Assembly (NCBI GenBank): GCA_028221385.1
Contig: JAOIRP010000001.1
Coordinates: 61,303 to 125,302 of the forward strand
Source of the DNA: Candidatus Pelagibacter sp.
GTDB taxonomy: Bacteria > Pseudomonadota > Alphaproteobacteria > Pelagibacterales > Pelagibacteraceae
Reading direction: 5' to 3'
DNA length: 64,000 nucleotides
Part shown: piece after piece, positions 9,489-20,905 of the stretch
Layout: every line of letters begins with the position of its first letter
Numbering within the stretch: position 1 is the first letter of the stretch
Program-made: the position numbers and the translations under genes
The notes under the pieces: model-generated
Told to the model about the DNA's origin: nothing
Database searches by the model: none
Seen by the model: the letters and a program-made list of their open reading frames with translations, nothing else

Positions 9489-12400
9489 ATGAAAAAAGAA
9501 TTAACAGATTTATTTAAAAATAGTGAAATTTCAGATGCTCAAAATTTTAATAGCATTAAAATTACTTTAGCAAGTCCAGAAAAAATTAAATCTTGGACTT
9601 TTGGAGAGATTAAAAAACCAGAAACTATTAACTATAGAACTTTTAGACCTGAAAAAGACGGATTATTTTGTGCTAGAATTTTTGGACCGATAAAAGATTA
9701 CGAATGTTTGTGTGGTAAATACAAAAGAATGAAATTTCGAGGGATAATTTGTGAAAAATGTGGAGTTGAAGTAACTAAATCTAATGTAAGAAGAGAAAGA
9801 ATGGGGCATATAAATCTTGCAACACCAGTTGCACATATATGGTTCTTAAAATCTTTGCCTAGTAGAATTTCACTTGCTGTAGATATGAAACTAAAAGAAG
9901 TTGAAAGAGTTTTATATTTTGAAAATTTTATTGTTATTGAACCAGGTTTAACAGGACTTCAAAAAAATCAATTATTAAATGAAGAAGAGCTTGCAAAATA
10001 CCAAGATGAATTCGGTGAAGAATCTTTTGAAGCAGGAATTGGTGCAGAAGCAATTTTATCAATTTTAAAATCATTAGATTTAGAGCAAGAAAGGAAAACT
10101 TTAATAAATACTATTGAACAGACAAAATCAAAAGTTAACGAAGAAAGATCTATTAAAAGATTAAAATTAATAGAATCATTTTTAGAAACAGGCCAAAAAC
10201 CAGAGTGGATGATTTTAACTGTTATCCCAGTAATACCGCCTGAGTTAAGACCTTTAGTTCCTTTGGATGGGGGAAGATTTGCAACATCTGATTTGAATGA
10301 TCTTTATAGAAGGGTAATAAATAGAAATAATCGTCTTAAAAGATTAATGGATCTCAAAGCCCCACACATCATTGTTAGAAATGAAAAAAGAATGCTTCAA
10401 GAGTCTGTAGATGCATTATTTGATAATGGAAGAAGAGGTAGAGTAATAACTGGTACTGGTAAACGTCCATTAAAATCTTTAGCTGAAATGCTAAAAGGTA
10501 AACAAGGTAGATTTAGACAAAACTTATTAGGAAAAAGAGTAGATTATTCTGGAAGATCGGTAATTGTTGTGGGTCCAGATTTAAAATTACACGAGTGTGG
10601 ATTACCTAAAAAAATGGCTTTAGAATTATTTAAGCCTTTTTTGTATGCGAGATTGAATAAATTAGGTTTAGCATCAACAATTAAACAAGCTAAAAAATTA
10701 GTTGAAAAAGAAACCAATGCTGTATGGGATGCACTAGAATTAATTGTAAGAGAACATCCTGTTTTATTAAATAGAGCACCTACATTACACAGATTAGGCG
10801 TACAAGCTTTTGAGCCAAAATTAATAGAGGGTGATGCCATTGAACTGCACCCATTATGTTGTGCTGCATTTAATGCTGACTTTGACGGTGATCAAATGGC
10901 AGTTCACGTACCTTTGAGTTTAGAGGCACAACTAGAAGCAAGAATTTTAATGCTTTCAACTAACAACATCTTAAGTCCATCAAATGGAAAACCTATTATT
11001 GTACCAAGTCAGGATATGATCTTAGGTCTTTATTATCTTTCACAAGCACCTTTCCAAACGGATAAACCAGAAGGATATTTTATTAACAACGATGCAATAG
11101 AACATGCTTTATCAACAGGGCAAATAAAAGTTCATACAACTATTGTGTCGAGATTTGAAACAATTGATGAAGAAGGAAATAAAAAATTAGAAAAATACAC
11201 CTCAACAGCTGGAAGATTTTTATTAGCAAATTTACTACCAAAAAACAAAGATATTAAATTTTCAATGATAGATAGACTATTACCTAAGAAAACTGTTTCT
11301 GAAATTATAGACCAGGTATTTAGATTCTGTGGTCAAAAAACTACAGTTATTTTCTGTGATAAATTAAAAGATCTTGGTTTTAAACATGCATTTAAAGCTG
11401 GAATTTCTTTTGGTAAAGATGATTTAGTTATACCAGAAAACAAAGGTCAACTAATCGAAGACACAAAAAAATTAATATCAGATTATGAAAATCAATATTC
11501 AGAAGGTTTAATTACAAGAGGTGAAAAATATAACAAAGTTGTTGATGCCTGGTCTAAATGTACAGATAAAGTGGCTGGTGAAATGATGAAGGGTATTTCT
11601 GCAACTGAAACAACGCCAGATGGAATGAAGATAAACTCTGTGTTTATGATGGCTGATAGTGGTGCAAGGGGTTCTGCTGCTCAAATGAAACAATTAGCTG
11701 GTATGAGAGGTTTAATTGCAAAACCTTCTGGTGAGATTATTGAAACACCTATTATATCAAATTTTAAAGAGGGTCTTACAGCACTTGAATATTTTAATTC
11801 AACTCACGGTGCCAGAAAAGGCTTAGCTGATACAGCCTTAAAAACAGCTAGCTCTGGATATTTAACTAGAAGACTGTGTGATGTTGCTCAAGATTTAACT
11901 ATAACTAAAATTAAATGTGATAATCCTGGATTTATTGAATTAGCTGAAATTTTAGAAGGTGGAAACGTAGTTGTAAGTCTTGCAGAAAGAGCTCTTGGTA
12001 GAGTTACAGCAACAGATGTAAAAAATCCAATTACTGGAGAGGTAGTAATTAAAAAAGATACAATGATAGATGAGTCCGGCTGTGATAAAATAGACGCCGC
12101 TGGTGTAAAATTTATAAATGCATATTCAGTTATGACATGTAGTTCTAAATTAGGTGTTTGTGCTACATGTTATGGAAGAGATTTATCTAGAGGTAAAATG
12201 GTCCATGTTGGAGAAGCTATTGGGATGATTTCAGCCCAATCAATTGGAGAACCTGGCACTCAATTAACAATGAGAACTTTCCACGTTGGAGGAACTGCCT
12301 CTGTAAAACAAGAGTCTCAAATTGTAACGAAATCTGCAGGTATATTAAAAATTATTAATTCTAATTTATTAGAAGATTCCAAGAAAAATTTAATTGTAAT

Positions 12401-13661
12401 GGGAAGAAATACTCAGTTATCTATTGAAGATGATAATGGTGTTCAAGTAGCTGTTTATAAAGTTGCTTATGGATCAAAACTTTTTTTCCAAAATGGCGAT
12501 AAAGTAAAATCAAATGATAAAATTTGTGAGTGGGATCCTTACACAACACCAGTAATTGCAGAAAAAAGTGGAACAGCTGGTTTTGTTGATTTAATTGATG
12601 GAATTTCAATTCAAGAAACAACTGATGATGCAACTGGCATATCTTCTAAGTCGGTGATCGATTGGAGAGCACAGTCAAAAAATACAGATCTAAAACCTAG
12701 AATAACTTTAAGAGATGATAAAGGTAAAGTGATTAAAAAAGCAGATGATAATGAAGCAAGATATTATCTGGTTCCAGACTCAATTCTATCTGTTACAGAT
12801 GGTCAAAAAATTTATGCAGGAGATGTAATAGCTAGACTACCTAAAGAAACAACCAAAACAAAAGATATTACTGGTGGATTACCACGTGTTGCTGAATTAT
12901 TCGAAGCAAGAAAAGCAAAAGATAGTGCAATAATTGCAGAAAATGATGGCCAAGTATTATTTGGTAAAGAAGTTAGAGGTAAACAAAGAATTTCAATTCA
13001 ACCTGAAAATGGAGAACCATCTAATTATTTAATCCCGAAAGGTAAGCATATTAACTTTAACCAAGGTGAAAAAATTAAAAAAGGAGAGTACTTACTGGAC
13101 GGGCAACCTCTTCCACATGATATTTTAAGAATTTTAGGAATAAAGGATCTAACAGAGTATTTTGTTAATCAAGTTCAGGAAGTTTACAGATTGCAAGGTG
13201 TTATAATTAATGACAAACATATAGAAACTATCTTAAGACAAATGCTTAAAAAAGTTGAAATTAAAGAATCTGGAGACTCTTCGTATTTACCAGGCGAAAT
13301 GATAGATAGAATAAAGTTTGATACCGCTAATGAAAAACTAGTTGCAGAAGGTAAAAAGTCTGCCGTTGGAGAGAGAGTTTTAATGGGTATTACAAAAGCA
13401 TCTCTGCAGACAGAATCATTTATTTCAGCAGCATCTTTCCAAGAAACAACTCGAGTTTTAACTGATGCTGCAATTAAGGGAAAAGTTGATCCATTAAATG
13501 GACTTAAAGAAAATGTTATAGTTGGACGACTGGTACCTGCAGGAACTGGAAATATTAAAAACCAGTGGAATAAAGAAGCTATAAAAGCTGACAATAAATT
13601 CCTAGCTGATCAGGAAAAGATACAGCCATCAGAGACCCCAGAAACACAGACTAATCAATAA
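9489..13661 (+). CDS. rpoC: DNA-directed RNA polymerase subunit beta'
   Basis: A full-length (1390 aa) beta' subunit. The amino-terminal zinc site is in [20 protein letters not shown] near residues 73-92. The magnesium-binding catalytic loop NADFDGDQM is near 461-469. The second zinc site ([11 protein letters not shown]) is near 884, and the bridge/trigger regions include [20 protein letters not shown]. It starts 2 nt after rpoB (TAA GT ATG). The tail is short and polar ([10 protein letters not shown]). It ends before the structured spacer preceding rpsL. Confidence 0.99.
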   Translation: MKKELTDLFKNSEISDAQNFNSIKITLASPEKIKSWTFGEIKKPETINYRTFRPEKDGLFCARIFGPIKDYECLCGKYKRMKFRGIICEKCGVEVTKSNVRRERMGHINLATPVAHIWFLKSLPSRISLAVDMKLKEVERVLYFENFIVIEPGLTGLQKNQLLNEEELAKYQDEFGEESFEAGIGAEAILSILKSLDLEQERKTLINTIEQTKSKVNEERSIKRLKLIESFLETGQKPEWMILTVIPVIPPELRPLVPLDGGRFATSDLNDLYRRVINRNNRLKRLMDLKAPHIIVRNEKRMLQESVDALFDNGRRGRVITGTGKRPLKSLAEMLKGKQGRFRQNLLGKRVDYSGRSVIVVGPDLKLHECGLPKKMALELFKPFLYARLNKLGLASTIKQAKKLVEKETNAVWDALELIVREHPVLLNRAPTLHRLGVQAFEPKLIEGDAIELHPLCCAAFNADFDGDQMAVHVPLSLEAQLEARILMLSTNNILSPSNGKPIIVPSQDMILGLYYLSQAPFQTDKPEGYFINNDAIEHALSTGQIKVHTTIVSRFETIDEEGNKKLEKYTSTAGRFLLANLLPKNKDIKFSMIDRLLPKKTVSEIIDQVFRFCGQKTTVIFCDKLKDLGFKHAFKAGISFGKDDLVIPENKGQLIEDTKKLISDYENQYSEGLITRGEKYNKVVDAWSKCTDKVAGEMMKGISATETTPDGMKINSVFMMADSGARGSAAQMKQLAGMRGLIAKPSGEIIETPIISNFKEGLTALEYFNSTHGARKGLADTALKTASSGYLTRRLCDVAQDLTITKIKCDNPGFIELAEILEGGNVVVSLAERALGRVTATDVKNPITGEVVIKKDTMIDESGCDKIDAAGVKFINAYSVMTCSSKLGVCATCYGRDLSRGKMVHVGEAIGMISAQSIGEPGTQLTMRTFHVGGTASVKQESQIVTKSAGILKIINSNLLEDSKKNLIVMGRNTQLSIEDDNGVQVAVYKVAYGSKLFFQNGDKVKSNDKICEWDPYTTPVIAEKSGTAGFVDLIDGISIQETTDDATGISSKSVIDWRAQSKNTDLKPRITLRDDKGKVIKKADDNEARYYLVPDSILSVTDGQKIYAGDVIARLPKETTKTKDITGGLPRVAELFEARKAKDSAIIAENDGQVLFGKEVRGKQRISIQPENGEPSNYLIPKGKHINFNQGEKIKKGEYLLDGQPLPHDILRILGIKDLTEYFVNQVQEVYRLQGVIINDKHIETILRQMLKKVEIKESGDSSYLPGEMIDRIKFDTANEKLVAEGKKSAVGERVLMGITKASLQTESFISAASFQETTRVLTDAAIKGKVDPLNGLKENVIVGRLVPAGTGNIKNQWNKEAIKADNKFLADQEKIQPSETPETQTNQ

Positions 13662-13670
13662 AAAAAACAC

Positions 13671-13695
13671 GTTAAACTTGTAGTTTTAGTTTGAC
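13671..13695 (+). promoter_or_regulatory. hairpin just after rpoC
   Basis: GTTAAACT (13671-13678) and AGTTTGAC (13688-13695) form an 8-bp stem with one G-U pair and a 9-nt loop, starting 10 nt after the rpoC stop. It is followed by AAAGG rather than a U tract, so it is at most a weak or Rho-assisted 3' structure. Its 3' arm overlaps a possible -35 box. Confidence 0.35.
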
Positions 13696-13718
13696 AAAGG
13701 ATTAATAAATAGTATTTT
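13691..13718 (+). promoter_or_regulatory. possible promoter before rpsL
   Basis: A perfect -35 consensus TTGACA (13691-13696) is followed after 16 nt by a weak -10-like TATTTT (13713-13718). Transcription would start near 13725, inside the 5' arm of the long hairpin at 13719-13770. Promoter and full hairpin are therefore partly exclusive: either the hairpin forms only on read-through RNA from rpoC, or the real promoter is elsewhere. Confidence 0.3.
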
Positions 13719-13792
13719 GGCGGTGTTTTTGGTTGGAATGTAGTACCTACTAATGGAACTAAACGCTGCCACAAATAACCTGTCAGTTATTT
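13719..13792 (+). ncRNA. structured leader RNA upstream of rpsL (candidate cis-regulatory element)
   Basis: Two adjacent stems are visible in the 166-nt rpoC-rpsL spacer. The first pairs 13719-13728 with 13761-13770 over 10 positions (two G-U). It continues after a 2-nt bulge as 13731-13734 with 13757-13760 and ends in a GTAG/CTAC apical stem (13740-13743 with 13747-13750). The second is a perfect 7-bp hairpin, AAATAAC (13773-13779) with GTTATTT (13786-13792), loop CTGTCA. The rpsL ATG follows 35 nt later. Leaders before rpsL are known in other alphaproteobacteria; a role as an S12 or S7 autoregulatory target is inference. Confidence 0.55.
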
Positions 13793-13827
13793 CATCAAAA
13801 ATATATTTAATTAATTAAAAAATTTTT

Positions 13828-14199
13828 ATGCCAACTATTAACCAGTTGTTAAGAAAAAAGAGAACTAAACCAATAGCTAGGAACAAAGTTCCTGCCTTAC
13901 AGAAACAGCCTTTAAAGAGAGGTGTTTGTGTTAAAGTTTACACAACAACTCCAAAAAAACCAAACTCAGCTTTAAGAAAAGTTGCAAGAGTTAGATTGTC
14001 AAATGGGTTTGAAGTTACTGCTTATATTGGCGGAGAAGGTCATAACCTTCAAGAGCACTCTGTTGTTTTAATCAGAGGTGGTAGAGTTAAAGATTTACCA
14101 GGTGTACGATATCATATTTTAAGAGGTAATTTAGACACTCAAGGTGTGGCTAATAGAAAAAAACGTAGATCTTTGTATGGGACAAAAAAAGGTAAATAA
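13828..14199 (+). CDS. rpsL: 30S ribosomal protein S12
   Basis: Normal length, 123 residues. The decoding-site loops are intact: [18 protein letters not shown] near residues 38-56 and the [10 protein letters not shown] loop near 91-100. Lysines at the classic streptomycin-resistance positions (KKPNS and the K before DLPGV) look wild type. It is the first gene of the str group (rpsL, rpsG, fusA) and is preceded by the structured leader. No Shine-Dalgarno sequence is seen before the ATG (TTTTTATG). Confidence 0.98.
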   Translation: MPTINQLLRKKRTKPIARNKVPALQKQPLKRGVCVKVYTTTPKKPNSALRKVARVRLSNGFEVTAYIGGEGHNLQEHSVVLIRGGRVKDLPGVRYHILRGNLDTQGVANRKKRRSLYGTKKGK

Positions 14200-14201
14200 T
14201 T

Positions 14202-14672
14202 ATGTCTAGAAAAAAAACACAACCTAAAAAAATTGTTATACCTGACCCAATATTTAAATCCACTATAATTCCAAAATTAATAAATTCTATAATGTATGAT
14301 GGTAAAAAGGGAGTTGCTGAAAAAATTGTTTATGAAGCAATTGATAAAATTAAAACTAAAACAAAAGAAGATCCAATAACGATTTTTAATGAAGCAATGA
14401 ATAATATAAAACCAACAGTAGAAGTTAGATCAAGAAGAGTAGGAGGTGCTACTTATCAAGTTCCTGTAGAAGTTAAATCTAAAAGAGCTCAAGCATTAGC
14501 AATTCGTTGGTTAGTTGATGCATCAAGAAAAAGAAAAGATAAACACATGTCAGATAAAATTTTTAATGAACTGTATGACGCTTATGAAAAAAAAGGATCA
14601 GCAGTTAAAAAAAGAGAAGATGTACATAAAATGGCAGAGTCAAATAAAGCTTTTGCTCATTTTAGGTGGTAA
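14202..14672 (+). CDS. rpsG: 30S ribosomal protein S7
   Basis: A 156-residue S7, the 3'-domain assembly initiator of the 30S subunit. The family stretch VEVRSRRVGGATYQVPVEV lies near residues 73-91, and the end HKMAESNKAFAHFRW is characteristic. The start follows rpsL by TT (TAATTATG). In E. coli S7 represses the str operon through the rpsL-rpsG intercistronic RNA; here that spacer is only 2 nt, so any such control would have to use another site. Confidence 0.98.
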   Translation: MSRKKTQPKKIVIPDPIFKSTIIPKLINSIMYDGKKGVAEKIVYEAIDKIKTKTKEDPITIFNEAMNNIKPTVEVRSRRVGGATYQVPVEVKSKRAQALAIRWLVDASRKRKDKHMSDKIFNELYDAYEKKGSAVKKREDVHKMAESNKAFAHFRW

Positions 14673-14678
14673 TAAATT

Positions 14679-16757
14679 ATGGCTAGAACACATACATTAG
14701 ACAAATATAGAAACATTGGTATCATGGCTCACATTGATGCTGGTAAAACTACTACTACCGAAAGAATTTTATATTACACGGGTAAAAGTCATAAAATTGG
14801 TGAAGTGCATGATGGTGCAGCAACTATGGATTGGATGGAGCAAGAACAAGAAAGAGGAATAACAATTACTTCTGCAGCCACTACCTGTTTTTGGAATGAT
14901 CATAGGATCAATATTATTGATACACCAGGTCATGTAGATTTTACTATTGAAGTTGAAAGATCTTTAAAAGTTTTAGATGGTGCTGTTTGTGTATTTGATG
15001 GTGTCGCTGGTGTTGAACCTCAATCCGAAACTGTTTGGAGACAAGCTGATAAATATAAAGTTCCAAGAATTTGTTTTGTTAATAAATTAGATAGAACTGG
15101 AGCCGATTTTTTTAGATGTGTTGATATGATTAGAGAAAGACTTGGCTGCAAACCATTGCCACTACAAATTCCAATTGGTATTGAAGCCTCGCTAAGTGGA
15201 GTTGTTGATTTAGTGAAAATGAAGGCTCAAGTCTGGAAAAATGAAGCTTTAGGAGCTGAATGGGAATACAAAGAAATTCCTGATGATTTAAAAGAAATTT
15301 CTCAAAAATATAGAACAGAATTAGTTGAAACAGCTGTTGAGCAAGATGAAAAACTAATGGAAAAATACCTTAATGGTGAAGAAATCAAAGAAGAAGATTT
15401 AATTGCATGTATTAGAAAGGGAACTTTAAATTTTAGTTTTGTACCGATTACCACAGGTTCTGCATTTAAAAATAAAGGTGTTCAGCCTCTTTTAGATGCA
15501 ACGATAAACTACCTACCTAGCCCAATTGATATTGGGTCAATTAAAGGAACTAAACCTGGAACAGAAGATGAGCTTGACATGAAATTTGATGATAAAGCAC
15601 CTTTTTCAGCTTTAGCTTTTAAAGTTGCTAATGACCCATTTGTTGGATCACTAACATTTATAAGAATTTATTCAGGTACAATTAAAACAGGAACAGCTGT
15701 TTATAATACCTCTAAAGATAAAGAAGAAAGAGTTGGAAGAATGCTATTGATGCACGCTAACTCAAGAGAAGATATTAAAGAGGCAAATGCAGGAGATATT
15801 GTTGCTTTAGCTGGTCTTAAGTACACTATTACAGGTCACACATTATGTGATGAAAATAATCCTGTTTTATTAGAGCCTATGGAATTTCCAGAGCCAGTAA
15901 TTGAAATAGCAGTTGAGCCAAAAACTAAAGCCGACCAAGAAAAAATGGGAGAAGCTTTAGGTAGATTGGCAGCTGAAGATCCATCATTTAGAGTTACGTC
16001 TGATGAGGAATCTGGTCAAACTATTATTAAGGGAATGGGTGAACTTCATTTAGATATTATCGTTGATAGAATGAAAAGAGAATTTAAAGTTGAAGCAAAT
16101 GTTGGAGCCCCGCAGGTAGCATACAGAGAAACTTTACAAAATCCTTCAGAAGTTGAATATACACACAAAAAACAAAGTGGTGGAGCTGGTCAGTTTGCTA
16201 AAGTAAAACTTTTAGTAGAACCTCAAGAACCAGGTGCTGGTAGACTTGTTGAAAGTAAGATTAAGGGCGGTGCTATTCCAAAAGAATTTATACCTGGTGT
16301 AGAAAAAGGAATAGAAACAGTATCTGATGGTGGAATTTTAGCTGGTTTTCCAATGATAGATTATAAAGTTACAATTTTAGATGGATTACATCACGATGTA
16401 GACTCTAGTGTTTTAGCTTTTGAGTTAGCTAGTAGAGCTTGCTTTAAAGAAGCTTGTACAAAAGGAACACTAAAGTTACTAGAACCAGTTATGAGAGTTG
16501 AAGTTGTTACACCTGAAGATTATATGGGAGATGTTATTGGAGACCTAAATAGTAGAAGAGGTCAAATTAGTACCCAAGAACAAAGAGGTAATGCAACTGT
16601 AATAACTGCTATGGTTCCTTTAGCTAATATGTTTGGTTATATCAATAATCTAAGATCAATGTCACAAGGTAGGGCACAATATTCTATGTTTTTTGATCAT
16701 TATTCTAAAGTCCCACAAAATGTGCAGGATGAAGTAACTAAAAAGATTGCAGGATAA
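14679..16757 (+). CDS. fusA: elongation factor G
   Basis: A 692-residue EF-G, the translocase GTPase. P loop AHIDAGKTT lies near residues 17-25; switch [10 protein letters not shown] near 88; NKLD near 142. Domains II-V follow, with the domain IV tip and the domain V end ([19 protein letters not shown]). The length fits the canonical enzyme. It lies 6 nt after rpsG and 6 nt before rpsJ. EF-Tu does not follow it, unlike in E. coli. Confidence 0.99.
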   Translation: MARTHTLDKYRNIGIMAHIDAGKTTTTERILYYTGKSHKIGEVHDGAATMDWMEQEQERGITITSAATTCFWNDHRINIIDTPGHVDFTIEVERSLKVLDGAVCVFDGVAGVEPQSETVWRQADKYKVPRICFVNKLDRTGADFFRCVDMIRERLGCKPLPLQIPIGIEASLSGVVDLVKMKAQVWKNEALGAEWEYKEIPDDLKEISQKYRTELVETAVEQDEKLMEKYLNGEEIKEEDLIACIRKGTLNFSFVPITTGSAFKNKGVQPLLDATINYLPSPIDIGSIKGTKPGTEDELDMKFDDKAPFSALAFKVANDPFVGSLTFIRIYSGTIKTGTAVYNTSKDKEERVGRMLLMHANSREDIKEANAGDIVALAGLKYTITGHTLCDENNPVLLEPMEFPEPVIEIAVEPKTKADQEKMGEALGRLAAEDPSFRVTSDEESGQTIIKGMGELHLDIIVDRMKREFKVEANVGAPQVAYRETLQNPSEVEYTHKKQSGGAGQFAKVKLLVEPQEPGAGRLVESKIKGGAIPKEFIPGVEKGIETVSDGGILAGFPMIDYKVTILDGLHHDVDSSVLAFELASRACFKEACTKGTLKLLEPVMRVEVVTPEDYMGDVIGDLNSRRGQISTQEQRGNATVITAMVPLANMFGYINNLRSMSQGRAQYSMFFDHYSKVPQNVQDEVTKKIAG

Positions 16758-16763
16758 TTTATT

Positions 16764-17072
16764 ATGGAAAAACAAAATATTAGAATTAAATTAAGAGCTT
16801 ACGATAATAAAATTTTAGACGCTTCCACTGAAGAAATAGTTAATACAGTGAAAAGGACTGGTGCTACCATCAAAGGACCAATACCTCTTCCAACAAGACT
16901 TGAGAGATATACCGTTTTAAAAGGCCCTCATATTGATAAAAAAAGTAGAGAACAATTTGAAACTAGAACACACAAAAGACTAATTGATATTATCGAACCA
17001 ACGCCTCAAACAGTTGAGGCTTTAATGAAATTAGATTTAGCATCAGGTGTTGATGTGGAGATAAAAATATAA
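16764..17072 (+). CDS. rpsJ: 30S ribosomal protein S10
   Basis: A 102-residue S10/NusE with the family motifs [15 protein letters not shown] at the start and [19 protein letters not shown] near residues 37-56. Besides its 30S role, S10 links ribosomes to NusG and acts in antitermination. It directly follows fusA, joining the str and S10 clusters without tuf between them. The junction with rplC is TAATTATG. Confidence 0.98.
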   Translation: MEKQNIRIKLRAYDNKILDASTEEIVNTVKRTGATIKGPIPLPTRLERYTVLKGPHIDKKSREQFETRTHKRLIDIIEPTPQTVEALMKLDLASGVDVEIKI

Positions 17073-17074
17073 TT

Positions 17075-17785
17075 ATGTCAGATTTAGCTCTCATAGGAAA
17101 AAAAATAGGTATGACCAGAGAGTTTTATAAAACTGGAAGACTTGTACCTGTTACTGTAATTAAAATGGAAAAAGCAAGAGTAATCAACGTTATAGAAGAA
17201 GAAAAACGTGGTTATAAAGCGGTACAACTTGGTTTTGGAAAAATAAAAAACTCAAAATTAACTAAAGCCATGAAGGGTTTTTATGCAAAAAAAAATACTG
17301 AGGCTAAAAAAAAATTAAAAGAATTTAGAGTTAAAGACACATCCTCATACAAAGAAGGAAATGAATTCGGTTTAGAAATATTTAATGAAGTAAAATTTGT
17401 AGACACAACTTCAAAGACTATTGGTAAAGGTTTTGCAGGTGCTATGAAAAGACACAACTTTGGCGGATTAAGAGCAACACATGGTGTATCTGTATCACAC
17501 AGGTCTCATGGTTCAACAGGACAAAGACAAGATCCTGGTAAAGTTTTTAAAGGAAAAAAAATGGCTGGTCATATGGGTGATAAACTTAGAACTATGCAAA
17601 ATATTGAGATAATCAAAGCTGATTTAGAAAATGAACTTTTGTATCTAAAAGGATCAATACCAGGTTCAAAAAATACAGAAATACTTATCAAGAAAGCAGT
17701 AAAAGATATTAAAAAAATGACAATTAGTGAAAAAATTGCAGCTGCAGAAGAAGCAAAAAAAACACCGGATAAAAAGAAAAAATAA
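17075..17785 (+). CDS. rplC: 50S ribosomal protein L3
   Basis: A 236-residue L3, an early 50S assembly protein near the peptidyl transferase centre. The start LIGKKIGMTREF and the glutamine-loop region with HGVSVSHRSHGSTGQRQDPG (about residues 144-163) are typical. The carboxy end is a Lys-rich tail of about 25 residues (KKTPDKKKK), longer than in E. coli. The gene overlaps rplD by one base. Confidence 0.97.
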   Translation: MSDLALIGKKIGMTREFYKTGRLVPVTVIKMEKARVINVIEEEKRGYKAVQLGFGKIKNSKLTKAMKGFYAKKNTEAKKKLKEFRVKDTSSYKEGNEFGLEIFNEVKFVDTTSKTIGKGFAGAMKRHNFGGLRATHGVSVSHRSHGSTGQRQDPGKVFKGKKMAGHMGDKLRTMQNIEIIKADLENELLYLKGSIPGSKNTEILIKKAVKDIKKMTISEKIAAAEEAKKTPDKKKK

Positions 17786-18408
17786 TGAAAATTGATAAAT
17801 TAAACTTAGACGGAAAGAAAGCTTCAATAGAAGTTTTAGATAAGATTTTTTCAGCTAAAATTAACAAAAGATTAGTTGATAATGTTTTATTTAAAACTAA
17901 TGCAAACTACAAAGGAAGACATGCTAAGACTAAGCAACAAAATGAAATTGCTGGATCTACGTCAAAGATTTACGCACAAAAAGGAACTGGAAATGCTAGA
18001 CATGCTAGTAGAAAAGCTCCCATATTTGTTGGTGGTGGTGTAGCTCATGGTCCTAAAGGTGAGCTAGCTTATAAAAAAAGAAAACTAAATAAGAGTGAAA
18101 AAAAATTAAGCATAGCTTCGCTGATTACAGAAAAAAATAAACTTAAAAATTTAATTATATTTAGTGATTTCAGCTCAGAAATTAAAAAAACAAAAGATAT
18201 GCACTCTATAATCAAAAAATTTGAAATCACCAATTCACTAATAATCCTAGACAAATCTTCAAAAGATAAAATAGAAAAATCAGCAAGAAATATTCCAAAT
18301 GTTAAGGTTACAGACGTGAATCACTTTAGTGCATTTGATATTATTAAATTTAAAAAGGTTGTGTTCACAGAAAGCTCAGTAAAAGAGCTAGAAAAGAGAT
18401 ATTCTTAA
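17785..18408 (+). CDS. rplD: 50S ribosomal protein L4
   Basis: A 207-residue L4 whose extended loop lines the exit tunnel. The loop is visible as KQQNEIAGSTSKIYAQKG with TGNARHASRKAPIFVGGG, about residues 50-85. In E. coli L4 represses the S10 operon by binding the rpsJ leader; no leader exists before rpsJ here because fusA abuts it. It is joined to rplC by one shared base, and rplW starts 1 nt after its stop. Confidence 0.96.
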   Translation: MKIDKLNLDGKKASIEVLDKIFSAKINKRLVDNVLFKTNANYKGRHAKTKQQNEIAGSTSKIYAQKGTGNARHASRKAPIFVGGGVAHGPKGELAYKKRKLNKSEKKLSIASLITEKNKLKNLIIFSDFSSEIKKTKDMHSIIKKFEITNSLIILDKSSKDKIEKSARNIPNVKVTDVNHFSAFDIIKFKKVVFTESSVKELEKRYS

Positions 18409-18409
18409 A

Positions 18410-18703
18410 ATGAGCAAAATTCATCTATACGATAAAATTTTATCACCAATAGTAACAGAAAAATCTACTAATCTTTCTGAACAAAATAAAGTTGTTTTTA
18501 AAGTTCCAACTACTTCAAATAAAACAAATTTAAAGAAAAATATTGAGAAAATTTTTAAAGTTAATGTAACTAAAATTAATATAGTTAATAAACAAAACAG
18601 AACAAAAGTTACCAGAGGAAAAAAAGTTAAAGTACAAGGCTATAAAAAAGCAATTATAACATTAAAAAAAGGTCAGAGTATTGACCTGACTACAGGAATT
18701 TAA
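18410..18703 (+). CDS. rplW: 50S ribosomal protein L23
   Basis: A 97-residue L23 at the tunnel exit, the docking site for trigger factor and SRP. The start YDKILSPIVTEKSTNLSEQN and the ending ITLKKGQSIDLTTGI match the family. It sits 1 nt after rplD and 2 nt before rplB, in the standard S10-cluster order. Confidence 0.97.
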   Translation: MSKIHLYDKILSPIVTEKSTNLSEQNKVVFKVPTTSNKTNLKKNIEKIFKVNVTKINIVNKQNRTKVTRGKKVKVQGYKKAIITLKKGQSIDLTTGI

Positions 18704-18705
18704 AA

Positions 18706-19548
18706 ATGGCACTAAAAACATTTAAACCATATACAAAATCTACTAGAGGAACAATATTAGTCGATAGAACTGGCCTATGGAAAGGCAAACCTTTTAAACA
18801 ATTAGTTGAACCAAAAAATACTATGAAGGGTCGTAATAATAATGGCCATATCACTTCGAGAAATAGAGCGGGTGGGCACAAACAAATGTATAGAGTTGTT
18901 GACTTCTATCGAAAAAAATTTGATATGCCAGGCAAAGTAGAAAGAATTGAATATGATCCTAATAGATCTTGTTACATTATGTTAATAAAATTTGATGATG
19001 GTCAGCATTTTTATTATTTAGCTCCACAAAAAATTAAAGTAGGTGACATTGTAGAAAATGGAACAGAAAAAGAAATTAAAGTTGGTAACTGCATGCCATT
19101 AAGAGATATTCCTGTTGGAGTAGATATTCATAATGTAGAATTAAAACCAGGAGCAGGTGGAAAAATAGCTAGATCAGCTGGAACATCAGTAACAATTAGC
19201 GGTTTAGATGGAAATTATTCATTAATTAAGATGACTTCAGGAGAAGTTAGAAAAATTGACTCTAGATCAATGGCTACCATTGGTGTTTTGTCAAATCCAG
19301 ATCAAAAAAATATTAAAATTGGTAAAGCCGGAAGATCAAGATGGCTTGGTAGAAGACCACATACAAGAGGTGTTGTGATGAACCCAGTAGATCACCCGCA
19401 CGGTGGTGGTGAAGGTAAAACTGCAGGTGGAAGACACCCAGTATCACCTACAGGTCAATCAGCTAAAGGTTTAAAAACTAGAGACAACAAAAGAACAGAT
19501 AAATTTATTGTAAGAAGAAGAAATAAAAGGAAGGATTCTAAAAAATAA
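18706..19548 (+). CDS. rplB: 50S ribosomal protein L2
   Basis: A 280-residue L2, required for subunit joining and peptidyl transferase assembly. The start [14 protein letters not shown] and the C-terminal signature [19 protein letters not shown] near residues 225-243, with its conserved histidine, are intact. Length and order match the family. It overlaps rpsS by one base (TAATG). Confidence 0.98.
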   Translation: MALKTFKPYTKSTRGTILVDRTGLWKGKPFKQLVEPKNTMKGRNNNGHITSRNRAGGHKQMYRVVDFYRKKFDMPGKVERIEYDPNRSCYIMLIKFDDGQHFYYLAPQKIKVGDIVENGTEKEIKVGNCMPLRDIPVGVDIHNVELKPGAGGKIARSAGTSVTISGLDGNYSLIKMTSGEVRKIDSRSMATIGVLSNPDQKNIKIGKAGRSRWLGRRPHTRGVVMNPVDHPHGGGEGKTAGGRHPVSPTGQSAKGLKTRDNKRTDKFIVRRRNKRKDSKK

Positions 19549-19838
19549 TGTCTAGATCAGTATGGAAAGGACCTTTTGTGGAAGAAAGCTTGATTAAAAA
19601 AGTTGAAAAACAAAAAACAGATCCAAAAAAAATGCCAATTAAAACTTGGTCTAGAAAGTCAACAATAATACCAGAATTTATTGGTGTTAGTTTTTTAATT
19701 TATAATGGTAAAAAATTTATACCAGTGACAATCTCAGAGGATATGGTGGGACATAAACTTGGTGAATTTTCACCTACAAGAACTTTTTTTGGTCACACAC
19801 CAGCAGATAAAAAAGCTAAACCAGCAGAGAAAAAATAA
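19548..19838 (+). CDS. rpsS: 30S ribosomal protein S19
   Basis: A 96-residue S19 of the 30S head. [19 protein letters not shown] at the start and [17 protein letters not shown] near residues 68-84 are diagnostic. The last dozen residues form a short Lys/Ala tail. Translation is coupled to rplB (shared base) and likely to rplV, which begins 2 nt later. Confidence 0.98.
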   Translation: MSRSVWKGPFVEESLIKKVEKQKTDPKKMPIKTWSRKSTIIPEFIGVSFLIYNGKKFIPVTISEDMVGHKLGEFSPTRTFFGHTPADKKAKPAEKK

Positions 19839-19840
19839 AT

Positions 19841-20239
19841 ATGAGCAAGAAAAAGAAAATAAATAAATTAAAAGAAAATACAGTTAGATCAGTTAACAAC
19901 AATATTAGATCTAGTGTAAGAAAACTAAATCCAATTTTAAAAGGCATTGTAGGAAAAAAAGTAGATGTGGCTATTAGAGATTTACAGTTTTCTGAAAAAA
20001 GAATTACAAAAGAAATTAGAAAAACTGTTTCATCTGCGGTAGCAAATGCAGAAAATAATAATCAATATGACATTGATAAATTAATTGTTAAAGAAGCATA
20101 TTGTGGAAAAAAAGTTGTTATGAAGAGATTTAGACCAAGAGCAAAGGGAAGAGCTGCCCCAATTTTAAAACCTTATTCAACTATTACAATTATTTTATCA
20201 GAAGCAAAACAAATGGAGAGTCATGGGTCAAAAAGTTAA
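19841..20239 (+). CDS. rplV: 50S ribosomal protein L22
   Basis: A 132-residue L22, a tunnel-wall protein. The signature [20 protein letters not shown] lies near residues 95-114 and includes the loop contacting the macrolide site. The last residues (MESHGSKS) are encoded in the 17-bp overlap with rpsC, which is read in another frame. Confidence 0.97.
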   Translation: MSKKKKINKLKENTVRSVNNNIRSSVRKLNPILKGIVGKKVDVAIRDLQFSEKRITKEIRKTVSSAVANAENNNQYDIDKLIVKEAYCGKKVVMKRFRPRAKGRAAPILKPYSTITIILSEAKQMESHGSKS

Positions 20240-20903
20240 TCCAGTAGGTTTTAGACTTGGAGTGAACAGAGGTTGGGATTCTGTATGGTATGCTAAAAAG
20301 AAAGATTTTGGCAAATATCTTATAGAAGATTTTAAAATAAGAAATTATATTAAAAAAAATGTAGTCAATTCTGGTGTGTCTAAAGTGATGATAGAAAGAA
20401 CATCAAATAAATGCTTTGTAACTATTTATACATCCAGACCTGGATTTGTAATTGGGAAAAAAGGTAGCGATATAGATAAAATAAAAAATAATTTATCAAA
20501 ATTTACTACTAACGAAGTTACCCTGAATATAAAAGAAATTAAAAAACCTGAAACCAATGCATATTTAGTTGCCGAAAATATTGCACAGCAACTAGTTAAA
20601 AGAATTTCTTACAGAAGAGCCATGAAAAGAGCAATGCAATCTTGCACAAGATTAGGTGCAAAAGGTATTAAAGTGTCTATTAGCGGACGATTAGGTGGAA
20701 ATGAAATCGCAAGAACAGAATGGTTAAGAGATGGAAGTATTCCATCACACACTTTAAGAGCAGATATTGATTATGCAGAGGCTGAAGCCCTAACTACATT
20801 TGGTATAATTGGTATTAAAGTATGGATTTATAAAGGTGAAGTTTTTGCAAAAGAATTTAGTCAGGAAACAAATAAAGTTACCCCAAAAGAGGTTAAAGAA
20901 TAA
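20223..20903 (+). CDS. rpsC: 30S ribosomal protein S3
   Basis: A 226-residue S3, part of the mRNA entry site. The start [19 protein letters not shown] is diagnostic. The KH domain has the GxxG loop in [12 protein letters not shown] near residues 76-87, and the C-terminal domain has [12 protein letters not shown]. The start inside rplV is supported by this conserved amino end. It is followed by a TAATTATG junction to rplP. Confidence 0.98.
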   Translation: MGQKVNPVGFRLGVNRGWDSVWYAKKKDFGKYLIEDFKIRNYIKKNVVNSGVSKVMIERTSNKCFVTIYTSRPGFVIGKKGSDIDKIKNNLSKFTTNEVTLNIKEIKKPETNAYLVAENIAQQLVKRISYRRAMKRAMQSCTRLGAKGIKVSISGRLGGNEIARTEWLRDGSIPSHTLRADIDYAEAEALTTFGIIGIKVWIYKGEVFAKEFSQETNKVTPKEVKE

Positions 20904-20905
20904 TT

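Noticed and set aside
13184..13594. 136-codon minus-strand frame in the 3' part of rpoC
   Set aside because: It lies wholly antisense to conserved beta' sequence and is Ser/Ile/Leu-rich in the way antisense frames are here.
13662..13827. Rho-independent terminator after rpoC
   Set aside because: The stems are not followed by a U tract; the region fits a leader RNA better.
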